This document shows positions 24,479 through 36,401 of a stretch of 64,000 nt of DNA, piece by piece. This DNA is from Hydractinia symbiolongicarpus (taxonomy: Eukaryota; Cnidaria; Hydrozoa; Anthoathecata; Hydractiniidae), in the NCBI RefSeq assembly GCF_029227915.1, contig NC_079877.1, positions 22,035,851-22,099,850 of the forward strand, written 5' to 3'. A program made the position numbers and the translations under genes. The notes below the pieces were generated by a model. That model was given only the letters and a program-made list of their open reading frames with translations, had not been told where the DNA came from and searched no databases. Position 1 is the stretch's first letter; every line of letters starts with the position of its first letter.

Positions 24479-27400
24479 AAAAAGAAAGTTTATTCTAGAA
24501 AAGAGGTATTGAACACTGTGAATATGGTGAAAAATGAAATTAAGAAAATTTGCAATGTGAAAATGGATGTAAGTTACCTCTTCTTCGTTGTTTGTCAATT
24601 TTTCCGTTCCAATTTCCCCAGCCTCTTAATCACTCAGGTTATGATAAGAGGCTGTCGCAAGTTGGTATTGTACTTCCTGTTGAACTAGTTAACTTGTTAG
24701 GAATACCCTATTCACGAACTTTTCGTGATGGTTTAATTTTCATGTGTATTCACACCTGGTTTAGTGATATTTAATTTTTGCGCTTTCCTTGGAGATTTTA
24801 CACCACAATGTATTGCACATCATTGAATAATCTGCAAAGCACTTAATAAGAGCCACAAACTGTGTCATACATTCAAGTGGAGCACTTCATTGCACAGATG
24901 CAGTATGTCAAAAAAAGAGTAAAGTGCATACAACATAGTGTTTCAGGTGTAATATATTTTTTTAAAAATAACTTTACTGCAACTTACAACCTGTGATATA
25001 TTATTTTATGTTGCGAAATAAGTTGTGTGAAAGTTTAAAAATTAATTGTGACACCGTGCTGGTCTCTCAGTACAGGTAAACCATGTCACAAATGCGTATA
25101 GGTGTAATACCATTTTCCAAAAAAAATCTTTATTGCAACTTCAGTTTAAAAAGAAATACAGGAAACAGCTCTTTTTTGCAGAATAAGTAAGCTGCCTCAC
25201 TACATTTTTAATTGTTAAGAAACTTGTTGAATCAAATTTTGGCTACTTTCTCAGAGGTAGCTAAAGAGCTAGCCACAAATAAATAATAAAATGCCAAACT
25301 GAATAAAAATTTTAAAAGAATAGAAATAAATAATTCTACAGCTGGCTCATGGTGACCACGGTCCTGGAATTTCCTGGACGTTACAGAAAGGCTTTTCTCA
25401 AGTAGTAGGTAATAGCTAAAGGTTTCTTAAACCACTTTATTTTTTATCATTAACCCTTCCTGTCCCGTTCCCGGACTAGTCCGGGATATTGCTGCGCTAA
25501 AATAATCCCGATCTCGGACAGGTCCGGGATTTCACTAGGACCACTTTGAACGGCCCACACGGCCGCCTTGTATCTTTAAAACTAACAAGATGGATTTTTT
25601 TTAACACTAGAATAATTTATCTCTCATTTGGGCCCGATCTGACGATTTTTAAATTCGTCTACCGTAAGTTATGCAGATTTGCTTTTCAAAATTAAAACAA
25701 AGATGGCGACTGGATTTAGCGCATGCTATGGCTCTGGATCTTTGCCTTTTAGCAGCAGTAATGCATCATTTGGCCTCTCTATTAATGAACTAAACCTTGA
25801 AGAAGATAGCGATGAGGATGTAGTAGCAAGTGATGATCTAATTAACAGATTATTTGGCTAGAGTGATAGTGAAGACGAAGATTTTTTTGGATTTTCTGAT
25901 GGTGGGGAAGAATGTGTTGATGAAAGTTCAACTGATAATGATGAATTGGAAGAACCTAGTTCGAAGAAGGCTAGAAAGGAACCAAACCCTCCTGTTTGGA
26001 ACATGGGGCAATGGAAATCTGGTGACAAGAAGTTGCAAGAGTTGCCCCATTCTGCTGCAAATCCTCGAATAAATGTTGATATTCCTGAGGATGCCGACGA
26101 ACTTTATTTTTTCAAACTGTTTATCACCAAAAAAATTATTTATGATATAACTACTGAAACTAATTGCTATGCTCATGAATTTCTTAAAAAAGCTGGTGAT
26201 GGTCTTCCTCCCTCTTCAGACCTGGCTAGATGGCTTGTAAATGGAATCTCTACTGAAAAAATGTCAAGCTTCTTGGCTTTGACTTTTTATTTTGGCATAG
26301 TAAAAAAAAGATTTACTAAAGTCTTATTGGTCAACAGACACTACTATTTCTACTCCATTTCCAAGAACTGTCATGTCAAGAATGGATGCTTTATCATAAT
26401 TATAAAGATTTCATTGGTCATTGAGAACTGAGAAACCGATAACGTTTTAGTATATACATTATGTTTTATATATCTCAAAATTATGTTTTATATATTTGAT
26501 AAGAAGTTCCTCTTACATTCCATTTGCTGGTCTAAAGCACTAATTAAGCATAGGTTGTGGTCCAATAAGCACAATCTAAGCATGGCTAATAGACGGATTG
26601 CCAACTTTCCTTTTATATACTTACAATTCTTACTAAATTGTCTATTACCGGAGTCGAACCGGGACTTAGATAATGCTTTATGACCATTTTTTAAAAAAAG
26701 AGAAATACCTTACATGCATTTTAAACATAGTATATGCTTTAAATTAGTTGTTAAGGTTTATTTTAGACTAATATTATAAAATTTACGAAAAATGTGTTTT
26801 TTTTACTAAAAACGCCTGGGATCAGGGACATAATGTGTTAAAAAATGCCTGGGACGGGAAGGTTTAAGCATCATTTTTAATTACTTTTTCATAGACTTCC
26901 CATAATCAATGAATGAGATGTCATAACGCTTGTTAAGAGACTGATATATCTGTTAAGGAAGCTTCCAGAACTTCAATGTTAGCTTTCCTTATTAAGAAAA
27001 AAAATTGAGTGTGATTTTTGTTTTTCTATTTTAGTCCTAAAATTTCTCAGAAAATTAATATTCAAATTTTGTTGAGATTTATAAAAAATCCAAGAAATCA
27101 ATGTTTTTTATGTGCATGTTGCTGAAAATGAAGCTTGCATTGTGTAGCCACCCACTGCAACATTTTTTTTGCATATTATATTTGTTCTAAACCTGTTAAA
27201 ATGGTCAATAATACTTTCCCACATGGTCGGAAGTTTGTTTATAGGACCAAAACTATAGTGCAATACGCTCTAGACCTAGTTTCTGGATGACCATAAGATA
27301 TATTTTTCGAAAAATTCAGCTGTATTCCCAGACCAAAATGGCTATTTTGAAGTTAATGGTTCATGGTAACATAGCAAGAAAACTACTGAACGGAATCATT

Positions 27401-28865
27401 GAAACGTGGCTCATTTTGTGTCAAAGATCAATGATTTTTTTCAGTGTTTTTTTAAGGGATCAGATGATCTTTTATATTCCCCAGCAGGTATTAAATAGGC
27501 CACAGTACACTCTGAGGGTACTGTTACCTTTCCTTTATCGTCTTTTAATTCGCAGTCTAAACCACTTTGGTATTGATCACTACTCTGTCCAAGGCTAAAT
27601 TTTATTATCGTGTTCTAGCATGAAAACTACATTTTTCCAATAGGAAAATGACTTACCTGCTTTAGAAATATTTGGGCAAACTTTAAGGCCTGCACATCAG
27701 GGATCTACAGAACCCAATCTGTGGGTCACAAGGGTAAAAGGGTTATTTAAAAACGAGGTTTTAAAATGCTGCAACATATTCAGCTTCTAGTGGTCACACA
27801 AATATTTGTAGGTTGTATTGCATGTATCTCAAAGAATTGCTTGTATTCCCAAAGGTTTTATTGGGCTTGTGATTTTTAAGGCTAGCAATTTCTGCCGGAA
27901 TTGTCCTGTAATGTCCTGGAATTTCTATTGGCTTAAGCTGGCTTAAGCAGGATGCTACCTCGAGATCTACGTTTGCAACTAGCCAAAATCTTGAAATTGG
28001 TTTGTTTAAGATTTATACATGGCTGAAATAGTCGTGATATATTCAACTGAACATGTGAAAACATACAGAAAATAATCCTATAGATACAAAGTATTTGCAG
28101 AGAAAAAGATTAAAAAGAGACCTACAAAACTCACACCACCACTTTTAAATCAAAATGGCCTTTTCTCAGGGTATTATGTGTGAGTGGTCAAAGCAAGGCT
28201 GTCTGTATTTGCCGTTAGTCTTGCTACTTGGAGTATCATTTTGGATACAGACGTATATGTGTATTATATAGATTTTTTTATATACAGATCATTTTAAAAG
28301 ACTGCTGCTTAAAAGCCACATCAATCTTGAATTCAAACCAATAATATTGTGATTATTAATGATTTTTAATTTCAATGATTATTTTCTGTTGAAGAAAAAG
28401 TACAAAACTTTAAGTCACATTTCAGTTTTGTAGATCTGTCCAATCTTACTTTTGCATATCAAATTTTTCGTCATCCAACAAAAGACTTAGTATTTTTTAA
28501 TTATAAAACAGATTGTAGTTAATCTCATTCGAACAGGGAGTATAACCAAAAAATATAAATAAGCACAATAATAAATAATTCATTTTATGAAATAAAGGTT
28601 AAAATGGCACATTAAAAGTTCATTTACACGATTTTGTGAATAAAAATGTATATGATAAAGTTGCCTTTATATTTCACAGGAAGACAAAGTATAGCATATT
28701 AATGTTTTTTTGTTTTTTTTTTACTAGGATGGGGCACAGTTTTATGAAGTCAAATGGTGGAAGTCATGGGAAACTGAAGAATGTCTAACACAATGTCAAA
28801 CATTGATTGACCAGTTTTGGGACTTTATAAATAACAAAGCATCTATCAATTCGAATCAAAATATG
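24479..28865 (+). CDS. Two exons encoding a chromodomain-like module (copy 2)
   Basis: Exon A (24479-24568, 30 codons, after TGTTTTAG, before GTAAGT) ends in NEIKKICNVKMD. Exon B (28728-28865, 46 codons, after TTACTAG, before GTATTC) begins DGAQFYEVKWWKSW and ends in a helix, LIDQFWDFINNK. Joined, they follow the chromodomain pattern: first strand with KI, an acidic turn, YxVKW, a T/E-rich loop and a C-terminal LIxxFW helix. All boundaries are phase 0. The first aromatic-cage position of HP1-like chromodomains is not aromatic here (I or A before KKI), so histone-methyl-lysine binding is doubtful. The same exon pair recurs at 31766-32640. The two exons are split by 4.1 kb of DNA that includes a piggyBac relic. 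No RG or zinc-finger exon belongs to this pair before the next exon A, so these may be additional exons of the gene that ends at 34254. Confidence 0.65.
25703..26437 (+). pseudogene. piggyBac transposase N-terminal part, stop and frameshift
   Basis: The frame begins MATGFSACYG and is acidic and Ser-rich (LEEDSDEDVVASDD, then SSTDNDELEEP), as is usual N-terminal to this family's core. A TAG at 25859-25861 is followed in the same frame by more acidic sequence. The DDE_Tnp_1_7 start is clear: ELYFFKLFITKKIIYDITTE, then NCYAHEFLKKAG and ALTFYFGIVKK. Near 26305 the reading continues in another frame with KSYWSTDTTISTPF, the family's YWS signature. The catalytic core and the Cys-rich tail are missing. 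Length is less than half of an active enzyme. Confidence 0.85.
26600..26695 (-). repeat. tRNA-like T-arm (SINE head or tRNA relic) inside the piggyBac element
   Basis: On the minus strand CCGGTTCGACTCCGG (about 26660-26646) is a perfect B box with a four-base-pair stem. No full cloverleaf or acceptor stem can be drawn, so it is likely the head of a SINE that landed in the piggyBac relic. Confidence 0.4.
26868..28727. other. No confident gene; putative intron between the chromodomain-like exons
   Basis: One short open stretch after an acceptor-like CCAATAG (about 27646-27735, ending AGG|GTAAAA) could be an exon. It has no counterpart in the sister copy and would split the chromodomain, so it is not annotated. 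Confidence 0.35.
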
Positions 28866-30510
28866 GTATTCCTTGAAGACTTTGTTTTTATTAGGTGTTC
28901 ACCGCCTATCTAAAGTTATAGAATTACCAGATTATATTTATTAGGCCCTTTTTGCCACAATATCCTTTACGTCTGCAATGTAAGGGTTGCGACTGAGGCT
29001 GGAAAGCCTGGAGTAGTCGGGAATCTTAAAAGGCGTTAAAAAAATGAAATTTCTGACAAACCTCGGACTAGAGCCTGAGAAAGAAAATATGATAGGGCTT
29101 GTTTTTCAGTGTGTTGTAACTATAAGAAAAGGAAAGGGAAGGAGAAACATTTTCACAGCTAATACTACTAATCTATTCCAATACTGTATTGTTTTTAAGA
29201 ACGAGTCGTAGGTCCATATCGCTCGCCTAAGTGTTTTCTGTTGAAATACTATCAAAGTGACTTTATCCTAAAAAACAGCACATATGACAGGCAATTTAAA
29301 CCTTTTAAATAACTCGTATGTTGGTATTAACAAATTAATTACAAACTAGTTGAGACTGCAAAGAGGTTGCAATATAGCTGTGTTTAGTGTATCTTTTTGT
29401 GAAGTTATATGCTTAAAGCTACAAAAAAAGTTTCAGATAATAATTGCACCATGAAAAATTCAAACTTTTTTAGGATACTTAACCAAAATGAAATTTAAAA
29501 GGATATGTCAGTTGTTTTCATTACACAAAACATTGCAACATTACATCTATTACTACAAAAGTTAGATTTTGATAGACATGAGTTTTTTAGGGGGTGGAGA
29601 AGAAGCCATGTGAGTTCCAAAATACCAGGATTTCCAAGAGATAACAAGAATTGCCATAATTTTAATGGTCCCACATATGGGGATACCAATGTATAGTGGA
29701 AGGCAATATAAAAAGGTTCATCAACAAACCAAAAATATGATCTAATCTATCAGATTTTGCTCCACCTGAAGATAAAAATTGTGAACTCTGTACTCGAGGT
29801 CATTGGAAAAGTGGTTATAATTTACATTTAAAATTTTTAGGTAAAAATGACGAAAATAAATTGTCTGTTACCAAAATGTTGTTCTACTGGCACTATGAAT
29901 ACAGTTAACATGATTTTTTTGCAGAAAAACTCTGGATATCATGTTTTGCGTATGAAACCCTCAGCTCGTCATGAAAAAAAAAAGAATTACAGTGAAAACC
30001 TTTTCATTTATATTACAGGTTCTCTTGTTTCTTAGAAATCCAAAGATTTCATGATTAATTATGAACTAAATTTTTATAATGGATTTTCTTTCTATGTAAT
30101 ATAAGTCCAAAATATTTAATTTCTGCATCAGCCAATACGGAAATGAACTTTGATCAATCCAATTTGTCTTCCTTGTTCAGTTCTTTTGACAATTACGCTT
30201 TCACTAATTCTCCCAAATCTTTGTATGTGTTTTACACGCTAATCAAAAAACCCTAAAAAACAGTAAAAATCTTCTCAAATTCTTCTAAAACGTTTATCCA
30301 TGTATGTAAAATATTCAGGAAATACATGCACAAAGGTTGCAAAATGAGTCAAAACGGTTCAAAAATACGGATTTTTAAACTATACTGAGGATTAAATTAT
30401 TAGTTTTTTGTAATGTTTTAAATTCAGGTTATTCCATGAAAGTTTCGCTTGTTCAGTTATATTTTACACTTTTTCTCTCCAGATTAAGCACTGAGGTAAA
30501 TCGAATTATA
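28866..30510. other. No gene seen
   Basis: AT-rich. Searched by eye for RG-rich or zinc-finger exons; none found. Short ORFs at 29505-29696 and 29847-30035 show no domain. Confidence 0.35.
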
Positions 30511-30633
30511 TCTCTTTAATAATAGCCGTATTTTGTCTGTCTGTCCGCAAAAGACGCGTCCTGTTACGGAAACACGAAATGCGATATATAAAGGACGGGC
30601 AACCCTGTGGATTTTTCCACGGGTAACGACTAG
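30511..30633 (+). mobile_element. Miniature Helitron, both ends, 123 bp
   Basis: It starts ATA|TCTCTTTAATAATAGCC followed by TCTG repeats, as in the other copies. It ends with the hairpin GTGGATTTTTCCAC plus GGGTAACGA and CTAG. Nearly all internal sequence is missing compared with the 710-bp copy at 13384. Its last base is directly followed by the first base of another Helitron. Confidence 0.75.
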
Positions 30634-30765
30634 TCTATATTATAATACCCGTATGCGTCTGTCTGTCTGTGATGCAAAATGGTACCGCAAGTAGCGAGAC
30701 GTGCGTAATGCGGTATAAAATGTACAAAATGTATTACCACTCTTGATGCATATATTAAAAGATAA
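30634..30765 (+). mobile_element. Helitron 5' end abutting the previous Helitron
   Basis: TCTATATTATAATACCCG plus TCTGTCTGTCTG starts exactly at the base after the CTAG of the upstream copy. I could not find a matching 3' hairpin downstream, so its right limit is a guess. Confidence 0.5.
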
Positions 30766-31765
30766 ATTTTGCAAAAAAATATACTTTAAAACCATCTTTG
30801 CTAGCTGGCTGGCTAACATCTTATAAAAAATTTTTTTCGCCTCCACGTCTACTTATCTAACATGCCATTTAAATGTCTTCTGTGTTTGCCACAGTTTATA
30901 CAAGATTTAGCGTGTACTGACAATTTCGCTGCACCACATGGGAAACAAGTCTTGAGAATTTATGGCGACATACAATCCATTACAAATATATTCAGAATGT
31001 ATTTTTATTGTATTCCTCTACACCCTAACAGTCTTTTGTTTCATAAACTTCACACCTTATGCGTTTTGAGTTTAATACATCCAATCCAACACCATTTTTG
31101 AACCAAAAAATCTACAATTTTTTTCTATATGTTGATATGATAATTCATCTTTTTAAATTTAGCAAGTTAACTGAAAGAAGATATAACTATAGAGTGAAAA
31201 ACACATAGGTAATCCTAGCTAGCTATGATTTTTCACACATGAGATTGAAACAAAATGAAAATGGTGAAGTGTACAGCTTCAAATTATTCTACAAGTATCA
31301 TTCCCTATCGCTACCATGTTTATTATTTTAATTATGCGAAGTAAGCGCAATATGCAGAAAATCAAAAACTGAAAGTTAAACAAAATGATACAATTTGTAC
31401 ACGTATAGTAACTTTATTTCTCAATGATAAGTCAGTGCATGTAACAACTTCATCCATTTCTAAAATAGCCATTTTTCTCTGTTTTTAGTGCTTTGCGCGA
31501 CTTCGTAAGTTTTGTGTACATACTCACATTTAGTATTTTCTCAAACTTGTTAGAAGCTGAGTATTGTGTTGTGTTGAGATAAAACATGATAACGTTAGAT
31601 AATTCATTAGATTTTTGGAGCTTTAGATTCAAGTTTTGTTTCCTCTCTTTCAATCCTGCTAGGGTACACCTAAACTGAAACCATCTTTTAACGTATGCTT
31701 ATGAGATACGTTATTTTGAATATTTCTTTTGAAAATTTCTATGTTTTTTTTCTATGTTGTTGTAG
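30766..31765. other. No gene seen; upstream intron of copy 3
   Basis: AT-rich, ends in a T-rich tract and GTTGTAG acceptor at 31765. ORFs here are short and without features. Confidence 0.35.
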
Positions 31766-34254
31766 AGATACGGAAACAATGTTACCCACCAGTTATCTCC
31801 TTTTGAAAACGCTTTTGCAGAAGAAGGTAATGGACGGCCACTTGGATTCTATAAAAACGGAGAAAATCGAAAACGAAGAATGGAAAGCACTGTGGAGTTG
31901 ATAGAGCCACATGCAATAAAAAAAATATGTAATGTAAAGGTTGAGGTATGTTCACACGTCTTTGAATAAGTTTTATTAAATTTGTATTGAAGTATCAAAA
32001 TCAAGATGTATTTAACGGACACTGTGACGTGTTTGTAAAACCTATGTTAGGATATAATTTGTTATTTGACATATAGGACATTTATACTTGTTTCAGTGAC
32101 TTAATTTAGTAGCTCATAGAGAGACTTGTCTATTTCAGCTTCATAATGCAATGTTCAAATTAACCCAAAATCCATGAAGAAATACCATTTTTTAGAAAGC
32201 CTGGGGGGAAAACGTAAAAAATATTTTGAAATATAAGAAAGATACCTACTTGCAAGATTGCAAAATCAGCTCAACCACATGTCTGTTCTTTTTCGGGTAT
32301 ACACTATTTTTGGGTTAATCATATGCATTTTCAAATACTTCTCGAATATTAATTAATAATTTCTCATTCGTAATGTAAATTGGACTTTTCGATGGAAAAT
32401 AAGGCCTTACTTAATTTTCCTATATCTTCTGAACCCCTTGTCGCATTTACATTATGATTTTCATTAATTTGGACCTCTGCTACTTTTCTGTTTCAGAAGG
32501 GGCAAACACTTTATCAAATTCAATGGAATACCACCTGGGAAAATCCCGACAGCCTTCACAAAAGTTTACATTTAATAAACGAGTTTTGGAGTTTCATCAA
32601 TTGTAAATGTACATTTGAGGAAGAGCCTGCACAGAAAAGGGTAATTGTAGTTTGCTTTCTGTGTTAGATATGTTCCGACATGGAATGTGTTACTGCTGTT
32701 GAGTTATTTCTCACACAGACAGACTTAATAGAAGAAAACGACATGCCGTGAAAAAAAAGTATAAAAAGACAGCATGATAGTTTCACTTTTTATTATTGGA
32801 TTAAAAAGGTTGAAAAATGACTTGCAGAGTAGTTTTAAGTGTTATTTTGACTGCCGACTCAGTCGGGTTATTCTTTTGTAACGCAAAGGGTTATTCCTTT
32901 TGTAACGCAGAGGGTTATTCTGTTGTAACACAGAGGGTTATTTTTTATGATTTTGTGTTGTTGAATTGCATGTGTCATATTCCTTAATTATTTTTTTGTT
33001 TTTTGTTTTTTAGGTAAAGTTAGGCCTGAACTTTTCTGTTTTGAAGGTATGATAAATACAAAAAAATACGTTTATATGTAATAAATATGTTTACAGTCAG
33101 ACCAAACTGCTGTTATTATGTATTTAAATTTACTAGCATGTTAATCTAGGACCACGCAATGTCACAAAATGTATCTATTTCACCGGACAAACCAATGTCT
33201 GAAAGAGGTAGAGGACGCGGAAGAGGTAGAGGTAGAGGGAGGGGTGATACATCTAATGTTTCAAGCTTTGGTCAATCTAATGGCGGTGCGCCAAGGTTAA
33301 AAGCAGCTGCTATGGAGTCGTTACCACCAACAAACGTAACCTTCACACCACCAAAGCTTATTCCTGATGTATGTAATATAATATGGTTTGTAATCAACTA
33401 TGGTCGTAGTAGTCATAATGTGATGATATATCTGTGAAATTTCTTTCCGTAATCTCTCGAATTCGAGTACTTCCTAATTGGTACAAAATTTTCAGTCACG
33501 TCGGAATATTCCTCTATGTAATTCTAATTATTATGTAGCTTGTTATCATAAGCCGTGTAAAACTGGCTATTATATCACTGATATTTACAGCTACTTTTCT
33601 TTGCGCATTCCAGTTGTGGTAAAATAGTCGGTAGAAAGTTGCCAAATTTTAACACAATGATTAATGTACCAAACATTTTTTTTACCTTTTTAGTGCATTT
33701 AGAACCATACAAACATTTCCAATGTAAATTTTTTCAGTTTAAATTATTATATGAAAAGGAGATTTCGTAATAATCCCTCATTATATAGTTGGTAAACTGG
33801 CAAAGTATTTCCATATTGGCTGGCAAAAAGTGATGCTAAATTTTGTGCCTGTAAATAGTCTTAAATTATGTGGCCAAGTTGAAAAAAGCCATTATAACTA
33901 ATGTCGGATTTTTTGCACCACGATTAGTAAAATTTATAAAAAAAGGTAAGAGTATTTATTTTTGTGGTTACTTATTTTTTACAGTCTGACCACGCAACTA
34001 GTGATAGTCCGTCGAAGAAAAAAGGAGCACTGGTGAAGTCGCTAGCGGAGTGGGATGATCCGTATTGTCGCGTAGCATTTTTGTGTCGAGTTTGTGGAGC
34101 AGAACAGAATATAAAATACAGGGGGAATTGGAAAGCGCATTTTTTAAAACACTCGGACGTGAAACCGTTTCAATGCGATGTATGTGGAAAGGATTTTGTT
34201 CAAAAGATCCATCTGCAGTTGCACGCCAAGAAAATACATAACCTTCAAATATAG
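31766..34254 (+). CDS. Five exons: chromodomain-like, RG-rich, two C2H2 fingers (copy 3, most complete)
   Basis: Phase-0 exons: 31766-31945 (60 codons, basic RKRR then IEPHAIKKICNVKVE), 32497-32640 (48 codons, LYQIQWNTTWENPDSLHKSL then LINEFWSFINCK), 33014-33046 (11 codons), 33150-33368 (73 codons, SERGRGRGRGRGRGRG and TPPKLIPD) and 33985-34254 (last exon). Together exons 1 and 2 make a chromodomain-like fold (TWENPDSL matches the canonical TWEPxENL). The last exon carries AEWDDPYCRVAF, then CRVCGAEQ to HFLKH and CDVCGKDF to HAKKIH, ending at TAG. AATAAA follows at 34436-34441. The true frame of the first exon is not the longest ORF there. Likely a nuclear DNA/chromatin-binding protein; no known family is recognised. 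The 5' start is not in these exons and may lie with the pair at 24479-28865. Confidence 0.7.
32867..32945. repeat. Short tandem repeat, unit about 26 bp, three copies
   Basis: GGGTTATTC.TTTGTAACGCAGA-type units repeat three times within the intron following the second exon of copy 3. Confidence 0.7.
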
Positions 34255-34435
34255 ACTTTTTTTGTTTGTACTTGTTTAGTTTGCAAATTTTGTTGGAATT
34301 TCCTTTTTGTATAGCAAACTGTAATACATGTATTACTTTTATAAGCAACTCTACTATGACCTAGTACTTGAGTTGCTAAAAAAACTTTCTAAATTGATAG
34401 AAAAGTGGTTTAACGGTTGCTTACCAGAAACCTTT

Positions 34436-34441
34436 AATAAA
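34436..34441 (+). terminator. Polyadenylation signal for the copy 3 gene
   Basis: AATAAA about 180 bp after the stop codon of the zinc-finger exon. Confidence 0.5.
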
Positions 34442-35561
34442 AAATTCCGTATCAACACGCAATTGTTTCATTTTATGTCAAATTGGTTACTGTAAACTGT
34501 TGTGCATATCAGTTTGTGCACTGCTATGTTAAATGGAGGCCTTTCAACGAGTTCTCATGTTTTATATCTGCCTTAATTAACATAATTACACGGGTTTTTT
34601 TTGTCAGAACCTTTGAACAGGAGTGTTTTGATTTTTATAACTAATTTGTTTCGCTTACCATGGATGATGTGATTCAAAAGAATTTTTTTATTATATCTGT
34701 GTACTTGTATGTATATTTACTTTAATGATCTTTTCCTGAAATTCACCATGTATATTCATAACTTTGACTTATTTTTTTTTTTTAATGACATGAGATCTTT
34801 TTGTTCCTTTCAAAGTCTACAACCTATTTCATGATGGTAATCAAATCTGTTCATAGTAAATAGCCGAATTTAAGCCGAAGTTAAAATTCATTTGGCTGTA
34901 TAAAATATCCAATTTTCGGCACGTTAAGATGAAATTTAAAAAAAAATCTGCATCTTGTTGGAGCCAGCCATAGAGCGGGTCGTTCTTCATCAGAATATGG
35001 GCTTTCACATTCATTGCCATGTAGAACTATTTTTATGATTAGATTAATGTGCGTTAGGAACATAAATTTATGAAATCTAGGGAAATTGATGGCCAGAATT
35101 GCTTGTTTTAGTATATCTGAACATGGCATCCAAATCAAACATTAAGTAAAATTACCCTTTGCACATCCTTTTACTCATCTTCAAAATTTTAAATGGTATG
35201 TTTTTGCGACTCAATAGATAATATTTGCGGAAATTGCTGTTGCCATTAATCTTACATACTTTTTCGAATCTTATTTTTTTTATTTGCTCTCAAAAGTACA
35301 ATAATTTTTTCATATGTGGTCTAAAATCGCAAAAGTAAGCAAGCTATGCAGAAATTTCTTTACTTGTTACTGCCACAACCTTGAAAGCTTTCCCGATTGA
35401 ACTTGGATTTAACCTGGTGAAACAATCCGTAATCACTGTTTCGCAACATCAGCAGGGGTAAGACTAGACACGATTTCTTTTATTCATGCAATACCCTAGC
35501 CATGGTTGGACCTCCTTCATCATCACATTAATTTACGATATCACCCCTTCTATCAGGGACA
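34442..35561. other. Intergenic, no gene seen
   Basis: AT-rich. Only short shadows of ORFs. The last 30 bases contain ACGATATCACCCCT, the same words as the 32-bp satellite on the far side of the next element. Confidence 0.4.
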
Positions 35562-36389
35562 GGTGCCACATTCGGGCAATTATTTTGGTCGGCGTTTTAT
35601 CAGGTCGGAGAACGTTTTGATGACCTGGTGGTCGCTTTTCGGCGGTGCTTTGCGAGATCGACGATGGTTTTAGCCGTTGTTTCTATGATCCGGCGTTGTT
35701 TTAGGTCGGTGTATCAATAACAGAGGTGTTCTTGGTATGATGAAGTCCGGTGGTGCTCGGCGTTTCATTGCCTGGACGGTCGTTTCAAGCCCTGACTGCG
35801 TTTTATCGATGGTTGCACAGCGCGGCGAAGCACTTCAAGAGACGATTAATATTTAAATCGTCGTTTGGGAGGAAAACGTAGTTTCCATAAGAGTTCTGAC
35901 GAACTAAATGCAGCAGCGATCCAAAATTCGTTGTAGTCTTGTTTTGAATAATATGTACTATATTTTACAGAATTGAAACAAAAAAGAATGAATCAGATTT
36001 GGAACGAGATAGTTGTGTTTAATTTTTTTACTTGATTGGGTTTAGTTATATATAAAGAAAAAGTATATGGAACGAAATATTAGTTATGTTATGTTGCTTT
36101 CTCTTTCGCTTTTGGCTTCACAAAAAAAGTTGCTCTGCAAAATTCCAATGTTATTTTACCGACGACCTACACCGCCTCATTACAGGCCCTCTTTCATTTT
36201 CGCCAAATTTTCTTTTAGAGCGACCTGGTCAATTGATTCTACAGAGCCACCCGGATCATTAAAATAATGGCCAAAATGACAGCCAACGTCACGTAGCAGC
36301 ACCGAAAAACGATCAACGGATCATTGAAATGCCTGTCATAACGCCCGCTGACCTTATAAAACGCCGGCTGATTGCCGGAATGTGGCACC
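35562..36389. mobile_element. Foldback/MITE-like element with inverted ends
   Basis: The left end GGTGCCACATTCGGGCAAT pairs with the reverse complement of the right end, GGTGCCACATTCCGGCAAT. Both continue into CGGCGTTTTAT.AGGTC after a 2-9 bp offset. The interior has many CGGCG/CGTTTT words, unlike the AT-rich neighbourhood. No target duplication is obvious and there is no ORF, so the superfamily is unknown. Confidence 0.6.
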
Positions 36390-36401
36390 AATCTCCTAAT
36401 A

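Larger units (their letters stand above)
25450..26867. mobile_element. piggyBac-type DNA transposon, internally deleted
   Basis: TTAA duplications mark both ends (25450-25453 and 26864-26867). The inverted repeats are CCCTTCCTGTCCC (left) and ACCTTCCCGTCCC (right, reverse complement). Next to the left end lies a perfect 16-bp palindrome, CCCGGACTAGTCCGGG (25470-25485), with a partial second copy 20 bp on. Only the N-terminal third of the transposase is present, so the element is non-autonomous. It lies between the two exons that together encode a chromodomain-like fold. Confidence 0.85.

Noticed and set aside
27646-27735. Possible extra exon between the two chromodomain-like exons
   Set aside because: It is open and flanked by AG/GT, but has no sister in copy 3 and would split the domain.
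31695-31901. 68-codon ORF overlapping the first exon of copy 3
   Set aside because: The frame that continues across the splice junction into the chromodomain-like exon is a different one, open for the whole 180-bp exon.
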